The notes below the pieces were generated by a model. It worked only from the letters and a program-made list of their open reading frames with translations. It was not told the DNA's origin and made no database searches. From positions 41,031 to 105,030 of the forward strand of contig NZ_MBEJ01000094.1 in assembly GCF_001953975.1 (NCBI RefSeq): a stretch of DNA of 64,000 bases. The letters run 5' to 3'. The translations under genes were made by a program, and so were the position numbers. This DNA comes from Mycobacterium sp. NS-7484. Lineage in GTDB: Bacteria; Actinomycetota; Actinomycetes; Mycobacteriales; Mycobacteriaceae. Positions 24,810 through 33,584 of this stretch are shown piece by piece; position 1 is the stretch's first letter; the number at the start of each line of letters is the position of its first letter.

Positions 24810-26087
24810 ATGAAGTTGGTGCTGGCGAGTTATGGAACCCGCGGTGATGTGGAGCCCTGCGTCGCGCTCGGTCTCGAGCTGCTGCGCCGCGGCCACGACG
24901 TGCGTGTGGCAGTCCCGCCCGACTTGGTGGGGTTCGCCGAGACGGCCGGCCTCGTGACCGTTGCCTATGGCCCGGACACGGCGATTTGGTCGGACGCCCA
25001 CCGCGACTTCTGGATCCGATTCTTCGGCAACTTTTGGAAGCCTCGAGAACTGCCCGAACTGTGGCGCGAGATGCGCGAAATCGGTGAGTCGGTCGTCGAG
25101 TTTTGGGAGGAGATCGCGGACACGCTGAAATCGCTGGCAGACGGAGCCGACCTGCTCATCACCTTCCTCAATTTCGAGCCACCCGCACTGAATGTCGCCG
25201 AGTATTACGACATTCCGTTGGTGACGGTGCACGTGTCACCCGTGCGGCCCAATGGGCGGATGCTGACGTTCCTGCCACCGATGCTCGGTCGTGCCGCCCT
25301 GAGACTCTACGAATGGGCGAACTGGCGGGGCGTCAAGAAGTTCGATGTCGCCCAACGCCGTCAACTGGGGCTGCCGAACGCCACCGGCTCCGCACCGCGG
25401 CGGATCACCGAACGCAGGTCACTGGAGATTCAAGCCTACGACGAGGTGTGTTTTCCCGGCTTGGACGATGAATGGGAGAACTGTTCGGGTCGAAGACCAT
25501 TCGTCGGCGCGCTGACGATGGGGCGGACGACGGATACCGATGACGAGATCGACAGCTGGATCGCCGCGGGTACACCGCCCATCTTCTTCTGCTTCGGTAG
25601 CACACCGGTGAAATCTCCCGTTTCCACGCTCGAGATGATCAACACGGCGTGCGAGCGGTTGGGTGAGCGGGCGCTGGTGTGCTCGGGTGCAAGCGATTTC
25701 GTTCAGGCTTCCGATTCCAACCGGACAAAGGTCGTGAGCACAGTGAACTTCGCAGCGGTGTTTCCGGCTTGCCGCGTGCTTGTGCACCACGGTGGTATGG
25801 GCACCATGTCGGCCGGGCTGCGCGCGGGTGTACCGATGTTGATCTACTGGACGGCGCTCGACCAGGCAATCTGGTCAGCTCGCGCCAAGCGACTGAAAGT
25901 TGGTCTTGCGCGGCGCATATCCTCCGTAACCAGCGACTCGCTTGGTGCAGACCTGCGTACAGTTCTCCAACCGCAGTACGCCGCCCGTGCCCGTGCGATC
26001 GCCGGGCAGATGACGAATCCGGCCGACAGCGTCACCCGTACCGCTGATCTCGTGGAGGGGTTCGTCCTTGCAAGTACCCCAGCATGA
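24810..26087 (+). CDS. GPL-type glycosyltransferase (GT1 family), copy 1
   Basis: 425 residues, GT-B fold. The N-terminal MKLVLASYGTRGDVEP is the acceptor-side signature of the mycobacterial GPL/rhamnosyltransferase family, and the C-terminal LVHHGGMGTMSAGLRAGVP is the nucleotide-sugar binding motif. It differs from the other two copies in the donor-site segment (IYWTALDQAIW against ILSTDLDQTLWG), so it may use a different sugar. It would glycosylate the peptide or an existing sugar of the product. It starts 18 nt after the acyltransferase and ends 12 nt before a convergent Gap-like gene. Which GPL enzyme (Gtf1-3) it corresponds to cannot be decided by eye. Confidence 0.88.
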   Translation: MKLVLASYGTRGDVEPCVALGLELLRRGHDVRVAVPPDLVGFAETAGLVTVAYGPDTAIWSDAHRDFWIRFFGNFWKPRELPELWREMREIGESVVEFWEEIADTLKSLADGADLLITFLNFEPPALNVAEYYDIPLVTVHVSPVRPNGRMLTFLPPMLGRAALRLYEWANWRGVKKFDVAQRRQLGLPNATGSAPRRITERRSLEIQAYDEVCFPGLDDEWENCSGRRPFVGALTMGRTTDTDDEIDSWIAAGTPPIFFCFGSTPVKSPVSTLEMINTACERLGERALVCSGASDFVQASDSNRTKVVSTVNFAAVFPACRVLVHHGGMGTMSAGLRAGVPMLIYWTALDQAIWSARAKRLKVGLARRISSVTSDSLGADLRTVLQPQYAARARAIAGQMTNPADSVTRTADLVEGFVLASTPA

Positions 26088-26099
26088 GAATCGGTGAGC

Positions 26100-26912
26100 T
26101 CAGATGATGCCCAAACCCTTTACTACTTGCAACAACCCGATCATGACGAAGATGCCGATCATCACCTGACGGCGATTGGCCAGGGCCCAGTCGTGCACCG
26201 GCTGCAGGACAGTCTGGGTCCGCACCGGAGCGATCAGATGGCTGACGACGGCGACTTCGAAAACCAGGAACATGGTGACCACGAACGCGACGACGGCGAC
26301 GATCTGCGTCCCCGTCGTGGTACCGGAGGATACGACGGTTGTCGAGACGAACAGGACGAGTGGGAACCCCGGCAGGAATCCCATGCCGCAGACCAGCGCA
26401 ACCCACAACGCACCACTGTCCCAGGCCCTTTGGAGACGTGCGAAAAGTCGCCGGATCGCCGATTGGCTGTCTGGCCCGGCGCCATCGGCGACGGCTGCGA
26501 AAGGTGACGTGGCCGCAACGCCGGCCGGTGCCGGCACCTGTGTTCGACGACGCATCCAGAAACGTACGGCAATCAACGCGGCCACCGACAGCACCAGCAC
26601 GCCCATGCCGAGTTGAATGTGTCGGCCCGCCGCAGTGGCTGTCGGTGCTTGAGGGCTGAACATGGGAGCGCGGTGCAGCAGCAACACCGGCACCAACAGA
26701 GCCGGAATATTGGTGCTGAGACAGCCGATCCAACAGACGAGCAGATTCTGAACCGGTCGAGGCCGGGAGATGATCAGAAGGATGAGGGCCAGAAGAGCGG
26801 GGTTGAACGCCATCAGAATTGCCATCCCGAGTAGTGAACCCCACACGGCCGGGAACACTACCTGCTGATTTGTTGCAATTTGGCGCTTTCGGGAGAAGAT
26901 GTGCGCGGTCAT
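26100..26912 (-). CDS. Gap-like integral membrane protein, copy 1 (lipopeptide export)
   Basis: About 270 residues, six hydrophobic helices split three and three by a charged loop. It shows the features of the mycobacterial Gap family: N-terminal VWGSLLGMAILMAFNP, LIISRPRPVQNLL after helix 2, and HDWALANRRQ before the last helix. Gap of M. smegmatis is needed for GPL to reach the cell surface. Transcribed against the surrounding glycosyltransferase genes, divergent from copy 2 of the glycosyltransferases. No clear ribosome site precedes the ATG at 26912, so the first 20 residues are uncertain. Confidence 0.82.
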   Translation of the reverse strand: MTAHIFSRKRQIATNQQVVFPAVWGSLLGMAILMAFNPALLALILLIISRPRPVQNLLVCWIGCLSTNIPALLVPVLLLHRAPMFSPQAPTATAAGRHIQLGMGVLVLSVAALIAVRFWMRRRTQVPAPAGVAATSPFAAVADGAGPDSQSAIRRLFARLQRAWDSGALWVALVCGMGFLPGFPLVLFVSTTVVSSGTTTGTQIVAVVAFVVTMFLVFEVAVVSHLIAPVRTQTVLQPVHDWALANRRQVMIGIFVMIGLLQVVKGLGII

Positions 26913-26970
26913 CGGTCATGCTGCAGAAGCCGAATCATGGCCGTTCACTTTCTGATTCACGTGTTCGGTT

Positions 26971-27002
26971 TTGGACCGGAACCGCCTGCCGACGGGGATA
27001 AT
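26971..27002 (+). promoter_or_regulatory. Promoter candidate for glycosyltransferase copy 2
   Basis: A good -10 hexamer, GATAAT (26997-27002), with TTGGAC 20 bp upstream (26971-26976), in the divergent gap between the Gap-like gene and the glycosyltransferase. The spacer is longer than optimal, but mycobacterial promoters tolerate weak -35 regions. Confidence 0.4.
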
Positions 27003-27061
27003 GACCGATGTCCCCGGCTGGCCCACGGGTATAGAGAACTGAAAGGCTAGAGGTCTCCCCG

Positions 27062-28342
27062 ATGAAATTTGTTCTGGCGTTCTATGGGACTCGTGGTGAT
27101 GTCGAGCCTGGTGTTGCGGTCGGTCGAGAGTTGCTGCGCCGTGGCCACGATGTACGCATGGCCGTATCGCCCGATCTGGTCGGATTCGTCGAAGCCGCGG
27201 GGCCGACGGCCATAGCCTGCGGACCCGACGTGCGGGTGTGGCAAGACCTGAACCGGGACTTCTGGGCCCGGTTCTTGCGAAAGTTCTGGAAAAACTTCTG
27301 GCGGGTCAGGGATCTGGTCGGGCTGCTTCGCGAGGAATGGCACCTTTTCGACCAGTACTGGCAAGAGGTCAGCACGACATTGATGTCCATGGCTCAAGGG
27401 GCCGATCTGCTGTTCACCGGTGTGATCGGCGAGGAGGCCGCAGGCAACGTCGCAGAGGCATGCGATATTCCGTTCGCGATGCTGCATGTCTTCCCGATGC
27501 GGCCCAATGGCCAACTCGTTCCCGCGCTACCCGCACGGCTGGCTCGCACAATGATGAGGGTGTCGGAGTGGCTGAGTTGGCCGATGATGAAACGACTTGA
27601 GGATCCACAGCGTCGGGCACTTGGCCTGCCGAAGGCCACCGGGCCCTCCGCGTGGCGGGTGGCCGAACGCGGCTCGTTGGAAATCCAAGCCTACGACGAG
27701 ATCTACTTTCCCGGGCTGGCCACCGAGTGGGCGAAGTGGAACGGCCAGCGGCCTTTTGTCGGCGCGCTGACGATGGAGTTGGCCGGCGAGAATGATGACG
27801 AGGTCGCCTCGTGGATCGCCGCCGGGCCGTCGCCCGTCTGCTTCGGGTTCGGCAGCATGCCGGTCGACTCTGCCGACGACACGCTGGCGATGATCGGGGC
27901 GGCCTGCGCGGAGTTGGACGTACGCGCCTTGGTATGTGCGGGATCTAGTGATTTCAGCGGTATTCCACATTCCGACCACGTCCACGTGGTGGACACCTTG
28001 AACTACGCAGCTGTCTTTCCCGCGTGCCGCGCGGTGGTGCACCACGGTGGTGCGGGCACCACCGCCGCGGGACTACGCGCCGGCGTACCCACCTTGATCC
28101 TGTCGACCGATCTTGACCAGACGCTGTGGGGAGCTCGGGTAAAAAAGCTGGGCGTCGGTGTGGCGCGGCGCTTTTCAGCCACCACCCATCAGACGTTGGT
28201 CGCCGACTTGCGCACCATTCTCGGCCCCCGGTATGCCGATCGCGCCCGCGAAGTCGCCACTCAGATGACCAAGCCCGCCGAGAGTGCTGCGACCACCGCC
28301 GATCTGCTGGAAAGTTTTGCCCGGCGCGGCCGTATCGGCTGA
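27062..28342 (+). CDS. GPL-type glycosyltransferase (GT1 family), copy 2
   Basis: 426 residues with the same N-terminal signature (FYGTRGDVEPGVAVGRELLRRG) and donor motif (VVHHGGAGTTAAGLRAGVPTLILSTDLDQTLWG). The donor segment matches copy 3 almost exactly and differs from copy 1, suggesting copies 2 and 3 use the same or a related sugar (6-deoxyhexose in GPL systems). An AGAGG ribosome site precedes the ATG by 8 nt. It has its own promoter candidate upstream. Confidence 0.88.
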   Translation: MKFVLAFYGTRGDVEPGVAVGRELLRRGHDVRMAVSPDLVGFVEAAGPTAIACGPDVRVWQDLNRDFWARFLRKFWKNFWRVRDLVGLLREEWHLFDQYWQEVSTTLMSMAQGADLLFTGVIGEEAAGNVAEACDIPFAMLHVFPMRPNGQLVPALPARLARTMMRVSEWLSWPMMKRLEDPQRRALGLPKATGPSAWRVAERGSLEIQAYDEIYFPGLATEWAKWNGQRPFVGALTMELAGENDDEVASWIAAGPSPVCFGFGSMPVDSADDTLAMIGAACAELDVRALVCAGSSDFSGIPHSDHVHVVDTLNYAAVFPACRAVVHHGGAGTTAAGLRAGVPTLILSTDLDQTLWGARVKKLGVGVARRFSATTHQTLVADLRTILGPRYADRAREVATQMTKPAESAATTADLLESFARRGRIG

Positions 28343-28371
28343 GCGCTTTTGCACCAAAACCTTTGGATCCG

Positions 28372-29178
28372 ATGGGCTCGAAGCCCGCAATGATCCATCA
28401 TGTGTACGTGGACACCGGAACAACCGACATCGCGAAGATGCCCCGAGGTGGGCCCGATGCCTCCTGGCTGGACCGGCGGTTGCAGACCAACCGGCTGGAG
28501 TACCTCGACCGCGACGACGTCGAGGATCTGAAGCACAAGGTCATGGATTCACTCGATCGCGCCGGACGCAGGCGCAGGATCGGTATCCACGACAAGTGCG
28601 CGCGGATGGTGCTTCAGGAGGTAGCCGAGATATCTCATCCGAACATCCTCGAACTCGGCGCCGGCCTCGGCGGTCTCTCACGCAAGCTTTTGGAGAAACA
28701 TCCGACCGCACAGGTGACGGTCACCGACATCGAACCCGCGTTCATCGCGAGTATGACCGCGTCCGACCTCGGCAGGCACCCACGAGCGACGATTCGGCAG
28801 ATGGACGCCACCCGAATCGATGCGCCGGAAGGCTTCTACGATCTCGCGGTGTTTGCGTTGTCGCTGCATCACCTACCCCCTGAACTTGCCGCGCGAGTGT
28901 TCGCGGCGGGCACCAGGGCCGCGAAAAAACTGTTGATTGTGGACCTTCCGCGACCACCGGCGCCGCTACACCTGGGTCTGTTGGCGGTGGTGCTGCCGCT
29001 TGTCCGGATCTCGCCGCTGCAGCACGATGGGTTCATCAGTTCGCTTCGCGCCTACAGCCCATCGGCCCTACGTGCACTGGCTCGGTATGCCGATCCGTCG
29101 ATCACCGTCGAGTTCCGGACGCGACGTGGATTGGGGCCGACGGTAGCGGTCGCCAGCCGTGGTCCGTACCGCACCTGA
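28372..29178 (+). CDS. Class I SAM-dependent methyltransferase, copy 1
   Basis: 268 residues. The SAM-binding glycine loop is at residues 92-100 (ILELGAGLG); an acidic residue follows strand 2 in VTDIEP, and FALSLHHLPPE marks motif II/III. The C-terminal half is basic and lacks a recognisable substrate domain. It probably O-methylates a sugar or the fatty acyl chain of the product. The frame is open to 28126 inside the glycosyltransferase; ATG at 28372 (GGA 5 nt upstream) or 28390 are the realistic starts. It begins 29 nt after the glycosyltransferase stop. Confidence 0.75.
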   Translation: MGSKPAMIHHVYVDTGTTDIAKMPRGGPDASWLDRRLQTNRLEYLDRDDVEDLKHKVMDSLDRAGRRRRIGIHDKCARMVLQEVAEISHPNILELGAGLGGLSRKLLEKHPTAQVTVTDIEPAFIASMTASDLGRHPRATIRQMDATRIDAPEGFYDLAVFALSLHHLPPELAARVFAAGTRAAKKLLIVDLPRPPAPLHLGLLAVVLPLVRISPLQHDGFISSLRAYSPSALRALARYADPSITVEFRTRRGLGPTVAVASRGPYRT

Positions 29179-29238
29179 CGGCGGCCCATTGTTTCCGGAG
29201 AGCTGCGGCACAACGCCGCATGGCGCTTGGGTACCGAC

Positions 29239-30090
29239 TCAGATGCTGTTGAGCCCCTTGGCAATGAGCATGCACCCGGCCAACACACACATGGCGACGA
29301 GGATCTTGCGATGATGCGCCCACGCCCAATCATGTAGCCGGTGCACAACGACCTCGGTCTTGGCCGGTGCGGCCAGATAGCTGACGAGAACGATCTCGAC
29401 CACGACCAACATCCCGATGATGAACGCGATCGTGGCGCTGATCTGTGTGCCGACCGCGGCTCCCGAGACGACCACGATTGCGAGGAGGAACAGCGCCACG
29501 TCCGGCGGTGCTCCGGCAAAAGACAAGCCGATGACGAACGACACCCACGAGGATCCGCTTTCCCAGGCTTGGTGAGCGCGCCGCAGTATCCGTCGGAATA
29601 GGGATTCACCATCCGCCGGCTCATCCCGGGCGCGAGCCAGCAACCGCGCGACCGGCGTCACGGTTTCTGAGTCGACGACCAAGGTGGTAGACGTGCTCCC
29701 TTCCGCAGCCGATACCTTGGCTCGTTGCCGCACCCAGAAGTGGACGGTCAGCAGTGTGGCAGTGACCAGCGCGACCGAACCCATGCCGATTTGTATGTAG
29801 CCGCCAGTTGAGCTCCTGGCCCAGGATTCCGCGGTCGATTTGAAAGCCGGGGTCAGGTGCAGCAGCATGAGCGGGCCTATCAACGTCGGGATGCATGCAG
29901 TTGCACACCCGGCTCCGAAGGCGAGGAGGTTTTGTACCGGCCGCGGGCGGGAGATGACGAGAAGGGTGATGCCGAGACGCATGGGATCGAGGCCGACCAG
30001 AATTCCCAGCGCCAGTACCGATCCCCACACGGCGGAAACACTACTCACGTTGCTGCCGTCTGTCGGCGGTTTTGACGCGCATGTGCTCAC
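29239..30090 (-). CDS. Gap-like integral membrane protein, copy 2
   Basis: About 283 residues, six helices in two bundles, clearly paralogous to the Gap-like protein at 26100-26912: SVSAVWGSVLALGILVGLDP, LLVISRPRPVQNLL and HDWAWAHHRKILVA. The central loop is longer and acidic. It is on the minus strand between two methyltransferase genes that run the other way. GTG at 30090 is my choice; a TTG at 30096 also opens the frame, and neither has a strong ribosome site. Two Gap paralogues interleaved with tailoring genes suggest either a heteromeric exporter or insertion of gene cassettes. Confidence 0.8.
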   Translation of the reverse strand: MSTCASKPPTDGSNVSSVSAVWGSVLALGILVGLDPMRLGITLLVISRPRPVQNLLAFGAGCATACIPTLIGPLMLLHLTPAFKSTAESWARSSTGGYIQIGMGSVALVTATLLTVHFWVRQRAKVSAAEGSTSTTLVVDSETVTPVARLLARARDEPADGESLFRRILRRAHQAWESGSSWVSFVIGLSFAGAPPDVALFLLAIVVVSGAAVGTQISATIAFIIGMLVVVEIVLVSYLAAPAKTEVVVHRLHDWAWAHHRKILVAMCVLAGCMLIAKGLNSI

Positions 30091-30192
30091 AGGCAACCGA
30101 GAACGCCAAAGTTGGCTCAGCAGTGTTTACTTCGCTGCACCGGCGCGTCCGAGGGGGCTGCCTGTTCCGACTCCGGAAAGCACCGCAACCGC

Positions 30193-30198
30193 TACACT
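30193..30198 (+). promoter_or_regulatory. -10 candidate for methyltransferase copy 2
   Basis: TACACT (TAnnnT form) about 35 bp upstream of the start codon, in the divergent region next to the Gap-like gene. The -35 side is weak. Confidence 0.3.
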
Positions 30199-30233
30199 TT
30201 TTCAGTTGCGTCAATTCGCGTGAGGAAGGTCGA

Positions 30234-31214
30234 ATGAACGCGGTTACCAGTGAGTGTCGACTCTGCAGATCGACCGGCCCCCATCAGACGATCGAAATAC
30301 GCGAGATGATGTTCGGCACCAAGGAACTGTTCGAATATTTCAGTTGCGCGTCGTGCGATTCACTGCAGATTGTCGATGCGCTCGATGGTGAAGACCTCAT
30401 GCGGCACTATCCGTCAAATTACTACTCGCATAACGCATCGAACCAACCGAGCGTCTTCCAATGGCTGGTCACTCAGCATGACACCCACAAGCTGGGCGAA
30501 GGCTCCCGAATGCTCGGGCCTCTCATCGCAGCACGCGCCTCCGAAGGGATCTTCCGGGTACTTCTCGGCGGTGACGTCGTCCGAATGCTCGGTGAACTCG
30601 CAATTGCGCGGGACGCGCGAATTCTTGATGTGGGTTGCGGGACCGGAGCGTTGCTTGACCGATTGCACGGAATTGGATTCAAAAATCTCAGTGGAGCTGA
30701 TCCATTCATAGCCGCCGATGGTGAGTCAGCTGCCGGGGTGCCATTGATGAAACGTGAGTTGAGTGCGGTGGAGGGTGAATTCGACCTCATCATGTTCAAT
30801 CACTCCCTCGAGCATGTTCCCGACCCGGTCGCGGCACTGAAAGCGGCTGCCGGCAAGCTCGCAGTGGCCGGCGCATGCTTGGCGCGCGTACCCACGACGT
30901 CGTCAGAAGCCTGGTCCACCTACGGAGCGGACTGGGTGCAGGCCGACGCCCCTCGCCACATGGTCATCCCGTCTCGGCGGGGGATGGAGATGGCCGCCGG
31001 GCAGGCCGGGCTGCGGGTGGACAGAACGTTCGATGATTCGACTCTGGGTCAGTTTCTCGGCAGCGAGGCGTACCGGCGCGACGTTGCCGTGACCGATCCG
31101 AAGATCCTTCGATTGTTCGGGCCCAAGCAACTATGGGAGTGGGAGAAACGCGCCGTGTGGCTCAACCGGAACGGGCGCGGAGACCAGACGGGGTTCGTCT
31201 TGCGAGCGATGTGA
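30234..31214 (+). CDS. Zinc-ribbon SAM methyltransferase, copy 2
   Basis: 326 residues. An N-terminal CxxC...CxxC zinc-ribbon (Cys8, Cys11, Cys38, Cys41) precedes a class I methyltransferase domain with the SAM loop ILDVGCGTG at residues 130-138 and FNHSLEHVPDP after it. This combination is typical of sugar C-methyltransferase-like enzymes and relatives that act on nucleotide-bound or lipid-linked sugars, so C- or O-methylation of a deoxysugar is plausible. AGGAAGG lies 5 nt before the ATG, a strong ribosome site. The gene is visibly poorer in G+C than its neighbours (many AAT, ATT and TCA codons), a sign of separate acquisition. Confidence 0.78.
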   Translation: MNAVTSECRLCRSTGPHQTIEIREMMFGTKELFEYFSCASCDSLQIVDALDGEDLMRHYPSNYYSHNASNQPSVFQWLVTQHDTHKLGEGSRMLGPLIAARASEGIFRVLLGGDVVRMLGELAIARDARILDVGCGTGALLDRLHGIGFKNLSGADPFIAADGESAAGVPLMKRELSAVEGEFDLIMFNHSLEHVPDPVAALKAAAGKLAVAGACLARVPTTSSEAWSTYGADWVQADAPRHMVIPSRRGMEMAAGQAGLRVDRTFDDSTLGQFLGSEAYRRDVAVTDPKILRLFGPKQLWEWEKRAVWLNRNGRGDQTGFVLRAM

Positions 31215-31348
31215 CGTCGCGGTCGCGGCAGGGGAGCGAAGCCGATTGTCATGTCCCGTACTCCGTAATTGGCCAACCGCGCCGAGTTCTGGCAACTTCG
31301 CGGTTACAGTCGTCGCAACAAATCGGAACACGACAGGGGCAGCTTCAC

Positions 31349-32188
31349 GTGACCGACCTCGACGTTCGATCTCTGTATCTCGACCTCATCCGAACAAATC
31401 TCACTCGTTACGGGATGCAGGAACGAATGCCCGAACAGTGGTCACTGCGACGCCGTCTCTTCTTCAAGATGCTCAACCGCATGCTGGTGCGCAGTAGTGC
31501 GCATCGACTCGACCAGGCCGGCCCGGGCGGGCATCGACGTACGCTGGTTCAGCGAAAGCGGGACTTGGGCATCGACTGGCCTGCCGAGGCCGAGACAATG
31601 ATCGGAATGCAGAGGCTCACCAGTCTTCAAAGCTGTGTTGAGACCGTGCTCGCTGACGACATCCCCGGCGACCTCATCGAATGTGGTGTGTGGCGAGGCG
31701 GCGCCTGCATCCTCATGCGGGCCGTGCTCGCGGCGTACGGCGACGAGGCACGCACCGTGTGGCTGGCGGACTCGTTCCAAGGCCTGCCCCCTGTCGACGC
31801 CGCAAACTACAAAGCAGATAAGGGGCTAAGAACGCAGAGCCTCTCGGGCATACTCGGCGTGTCAGAAACCGAGGTCAGAGCAAACTTTCAACGCTATGGA
31901 CTTCTGGATGACCAGGTCCGATTTCTGCCCGGCTGGTTCAAGGACACCCTGCACGATGCGCCGGTCGATCACATCGCCGTCCTGCGGATCGACGGTGACC
32001 TGTACGAATCAACGATTCAAGCGCTCGAGGCGCTCTACCCGCGGTTATCTCGGGGCGGCTTCTGCATCATCGACGACTACCACGATCTCAAACCATGCCG
32101 CGAAGCCGTCACCGACTACCGTGCAGAACACGGAATAAGCGCCGAGATCGTCGACATCGATGGAACTGCCGTGCTCTGGCGCAAATAG
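31349..32188 (+). CDS. TylF/macrocin-type O-methyltransferase, copy 3
   Basis: 279 residues, TylF family: GDLIECGVWRGGACILMRAV as the SAM site, LADSFQGLPP, and the metal-binding RIDGDLYEST (Asp215, Asp217) plus GGFCIIDDYH. Metal-dependent O-methyltransferases of this family methylate rhamnose hydroxyls in GPLs (the Rmt enzymes), so this one most likely methylates a deoxysugar on the product. GTG at 31349, with AGGGG about 8 nt upstream. The frame extends to 31133 inside the previous gene, which I reject. It precedes glycosyltransferase copy 3. Confidence 0.85.
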   Translation: MTDLDVRSLYLDLIRTNLTRYGMQERMPEQWSLRRRLFFKMLNRMLVRSSAHRLDQAGPGGHRRTLVQRKRDLGIDWPAEAETMIGMQRLTSLQSCVETVLADDIPGDLIECGVWRGGACILMRAVLAAYGDEARTVWLADSFQGLPPVDAANYKADKGLRTQSLSGILGVSETEVRANFQRYGLLDDQVRFLPGWFKDTLHDAPVDHIAVLRIDGDLYESTIQALEALYPRLSRGGFCIIDDYHDLKPCREAVTDYRAEHGISAEIVDIDGTAVLWRK

Positions 32189-32297
32189 CGGATCGCGTCG
32201 CCCGTATCGCGTTATGCTGCCGGGCAGTTGAGCTCGGTCCCGAGGCTCCCGCCGTCATTCCTTGGGGCGCAAGGAAAGTGAGAGGCCAAGAACTCCG

Positions 32298-33584
32298 ATG
32301 AAGTTTGCATTCGCAAGCTACGGAACACGCGGTGATATCGAGCCGTGCGTCGCTGTCGGCCGTGAGCTGATCCGCCGCGGACACGATGTGCAAATGGCCG
32401 TACCGCCCGATCTCATCGCATTCGTCGAAGCCGCCGGGCCCACGGCCGTCGCCTACGGGCCGGACCTACAGGACGTCCTGGACGCACACCGCAGTTTCTG
32501 GACCCACCTCTTTCGCAATTTCTGGAAGGTCCGCGAGCTCATCGAATTGCGCCGCGAGGTGGTCGAACCTTTCCTGGAGTCCTGGAAGGACATCGTCGCC
32601 ACCCTCACCTCCGTCGCCGAGGATGCCGACCTGCTGTTCACGGGCGTGAATTTCGAGGACGCCGCAGGCAACGTCGCGGAGTACTACGGCATCCCCTTGG
32701 CCACCCTGCACCTGTTTCCGTTGCGGGCCAACGGGCAGTTCGTGCCGTTTCTCCCTGCGGCGCTGGGCCGTTCGGCGATGAAGGCCTCCGAGTGGGTGGC
32801 GTGGCGCCTCGCCCAAAGAGTCGAGGGCGTACAACGCGGCGAACTGGCCCTGCCCAGGGCTACGGCGCCCTCGCCGTGGCGCCTCACCCGACGCGGATCC
32901 CTCGAGATCCAAGGCTATGACGGAGTGTGCTTTGCCGGACTGGCCGACGAATGGGCGCGGTGGTCAGGGCAGCGTCCCTTCGTCGGCGCACTGACAATGG
33001 ATCTGCCCGCCGACACCGACGACGAGGTCGCCTCGTGGATCGCGGCCGGAACGCCACCGATCTTCTTCGGCTTCGGCAGCCTGCCGGTCCATTCCGCCGA
33101 CGAACTTCTCCAGATGATCACCTCCACGTCCGCCCAGCTAGGTGAGCGAGCCCTCATATGTTCCGGCGGAACCGATTTCAGTGGGCTCCCTGGTTCTGAC
33201 GACATCAAGGTGGTGAAGTCGATGAACTACTCGGCGATCTTCCCCACTTGTCGGGCCGTCGTACACCATGGCGGCACCGGCACCACAGCCGCCGGATTGC
33301 GCGCGGGGGTACCGACCCTGATCCTGTCGACCGATCTCGATCAGACGCTGTGGGGGAGGCGCGTCAAAGCGCTGAAAGTCGGTTCGTCCCGCCGCCTCTC
33401 GGCCACCACCGGCAAGACACTGGTGGCCGACTTGCGGACCGTTCTGGAACCGGACTATGCGGCTGCCGCCCGCGAAGTCGCCACGCAGATGACCAAACCT
33501 GCAGACAGCGTTACGGCCGCTGCCGACCTCGTCGAGGAGCTCGCCGGCCGTGGCCGCTACTTCGGTGAGTCGCGCAACGCGTGA
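32298..33584 (+). CDS. GPL-type glycosyltransferase (GT1 family), copy 3
   Basis: 428 residues: FASYGTRGDIEPCVAVGREL at the N-terminus and VVHHGGTGTTAAGLRAGVPTLILSTDLDQTLWG at the donor site, nearly the same as copy 2. ATG at 32298; an in-frame start at 32262 lies before the GAGAGG ribosome site and is rejected. A TATGCT hexamer at 32213-32218, just after the methyltransferase stop, could be an own -10. The 3' end overlaps the P450 gene by 28 nt, tail to tail. With three glycosyltransferases the product could carry up to three sugars. Confidence 0.88.
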   Translation: MKFAFASYGTRGDIEPCVAVGRELIRRGHDVQMAVPPDLIAFVEAAGPTAVAYGPDLQDVLDAHRSFWTHLFRNFWKVRELIELRREVVEPFLESWKDIVATLTSVAEDADLLFTGVNFEDAAGNVAEYYGIPLATLHLFPLRANGQFVPFLPAALGRSAMKASEWVAWRLAQRVEGVQRGELALPRATAPSPWRLTRRGSLEIQGYDGVCFAGLADEWARWSGQRPFVGALTMDLPADTDDEVASWIAAGTPPIFFGFGSLPVHSADELLQMITSTSAQLGERALICSGGTDFSGLPGSDDIKVVKSMNYSAIFPTCRAVVHHGGTGTTAAGLRAGVPTLILSTDLDQTLWGRRVKALKVGSSRRLSATTGKTLVADLRTVLEPDYAAAAREVATQMTKPADSVTAAADLVEELAGRGRYFGESRNA

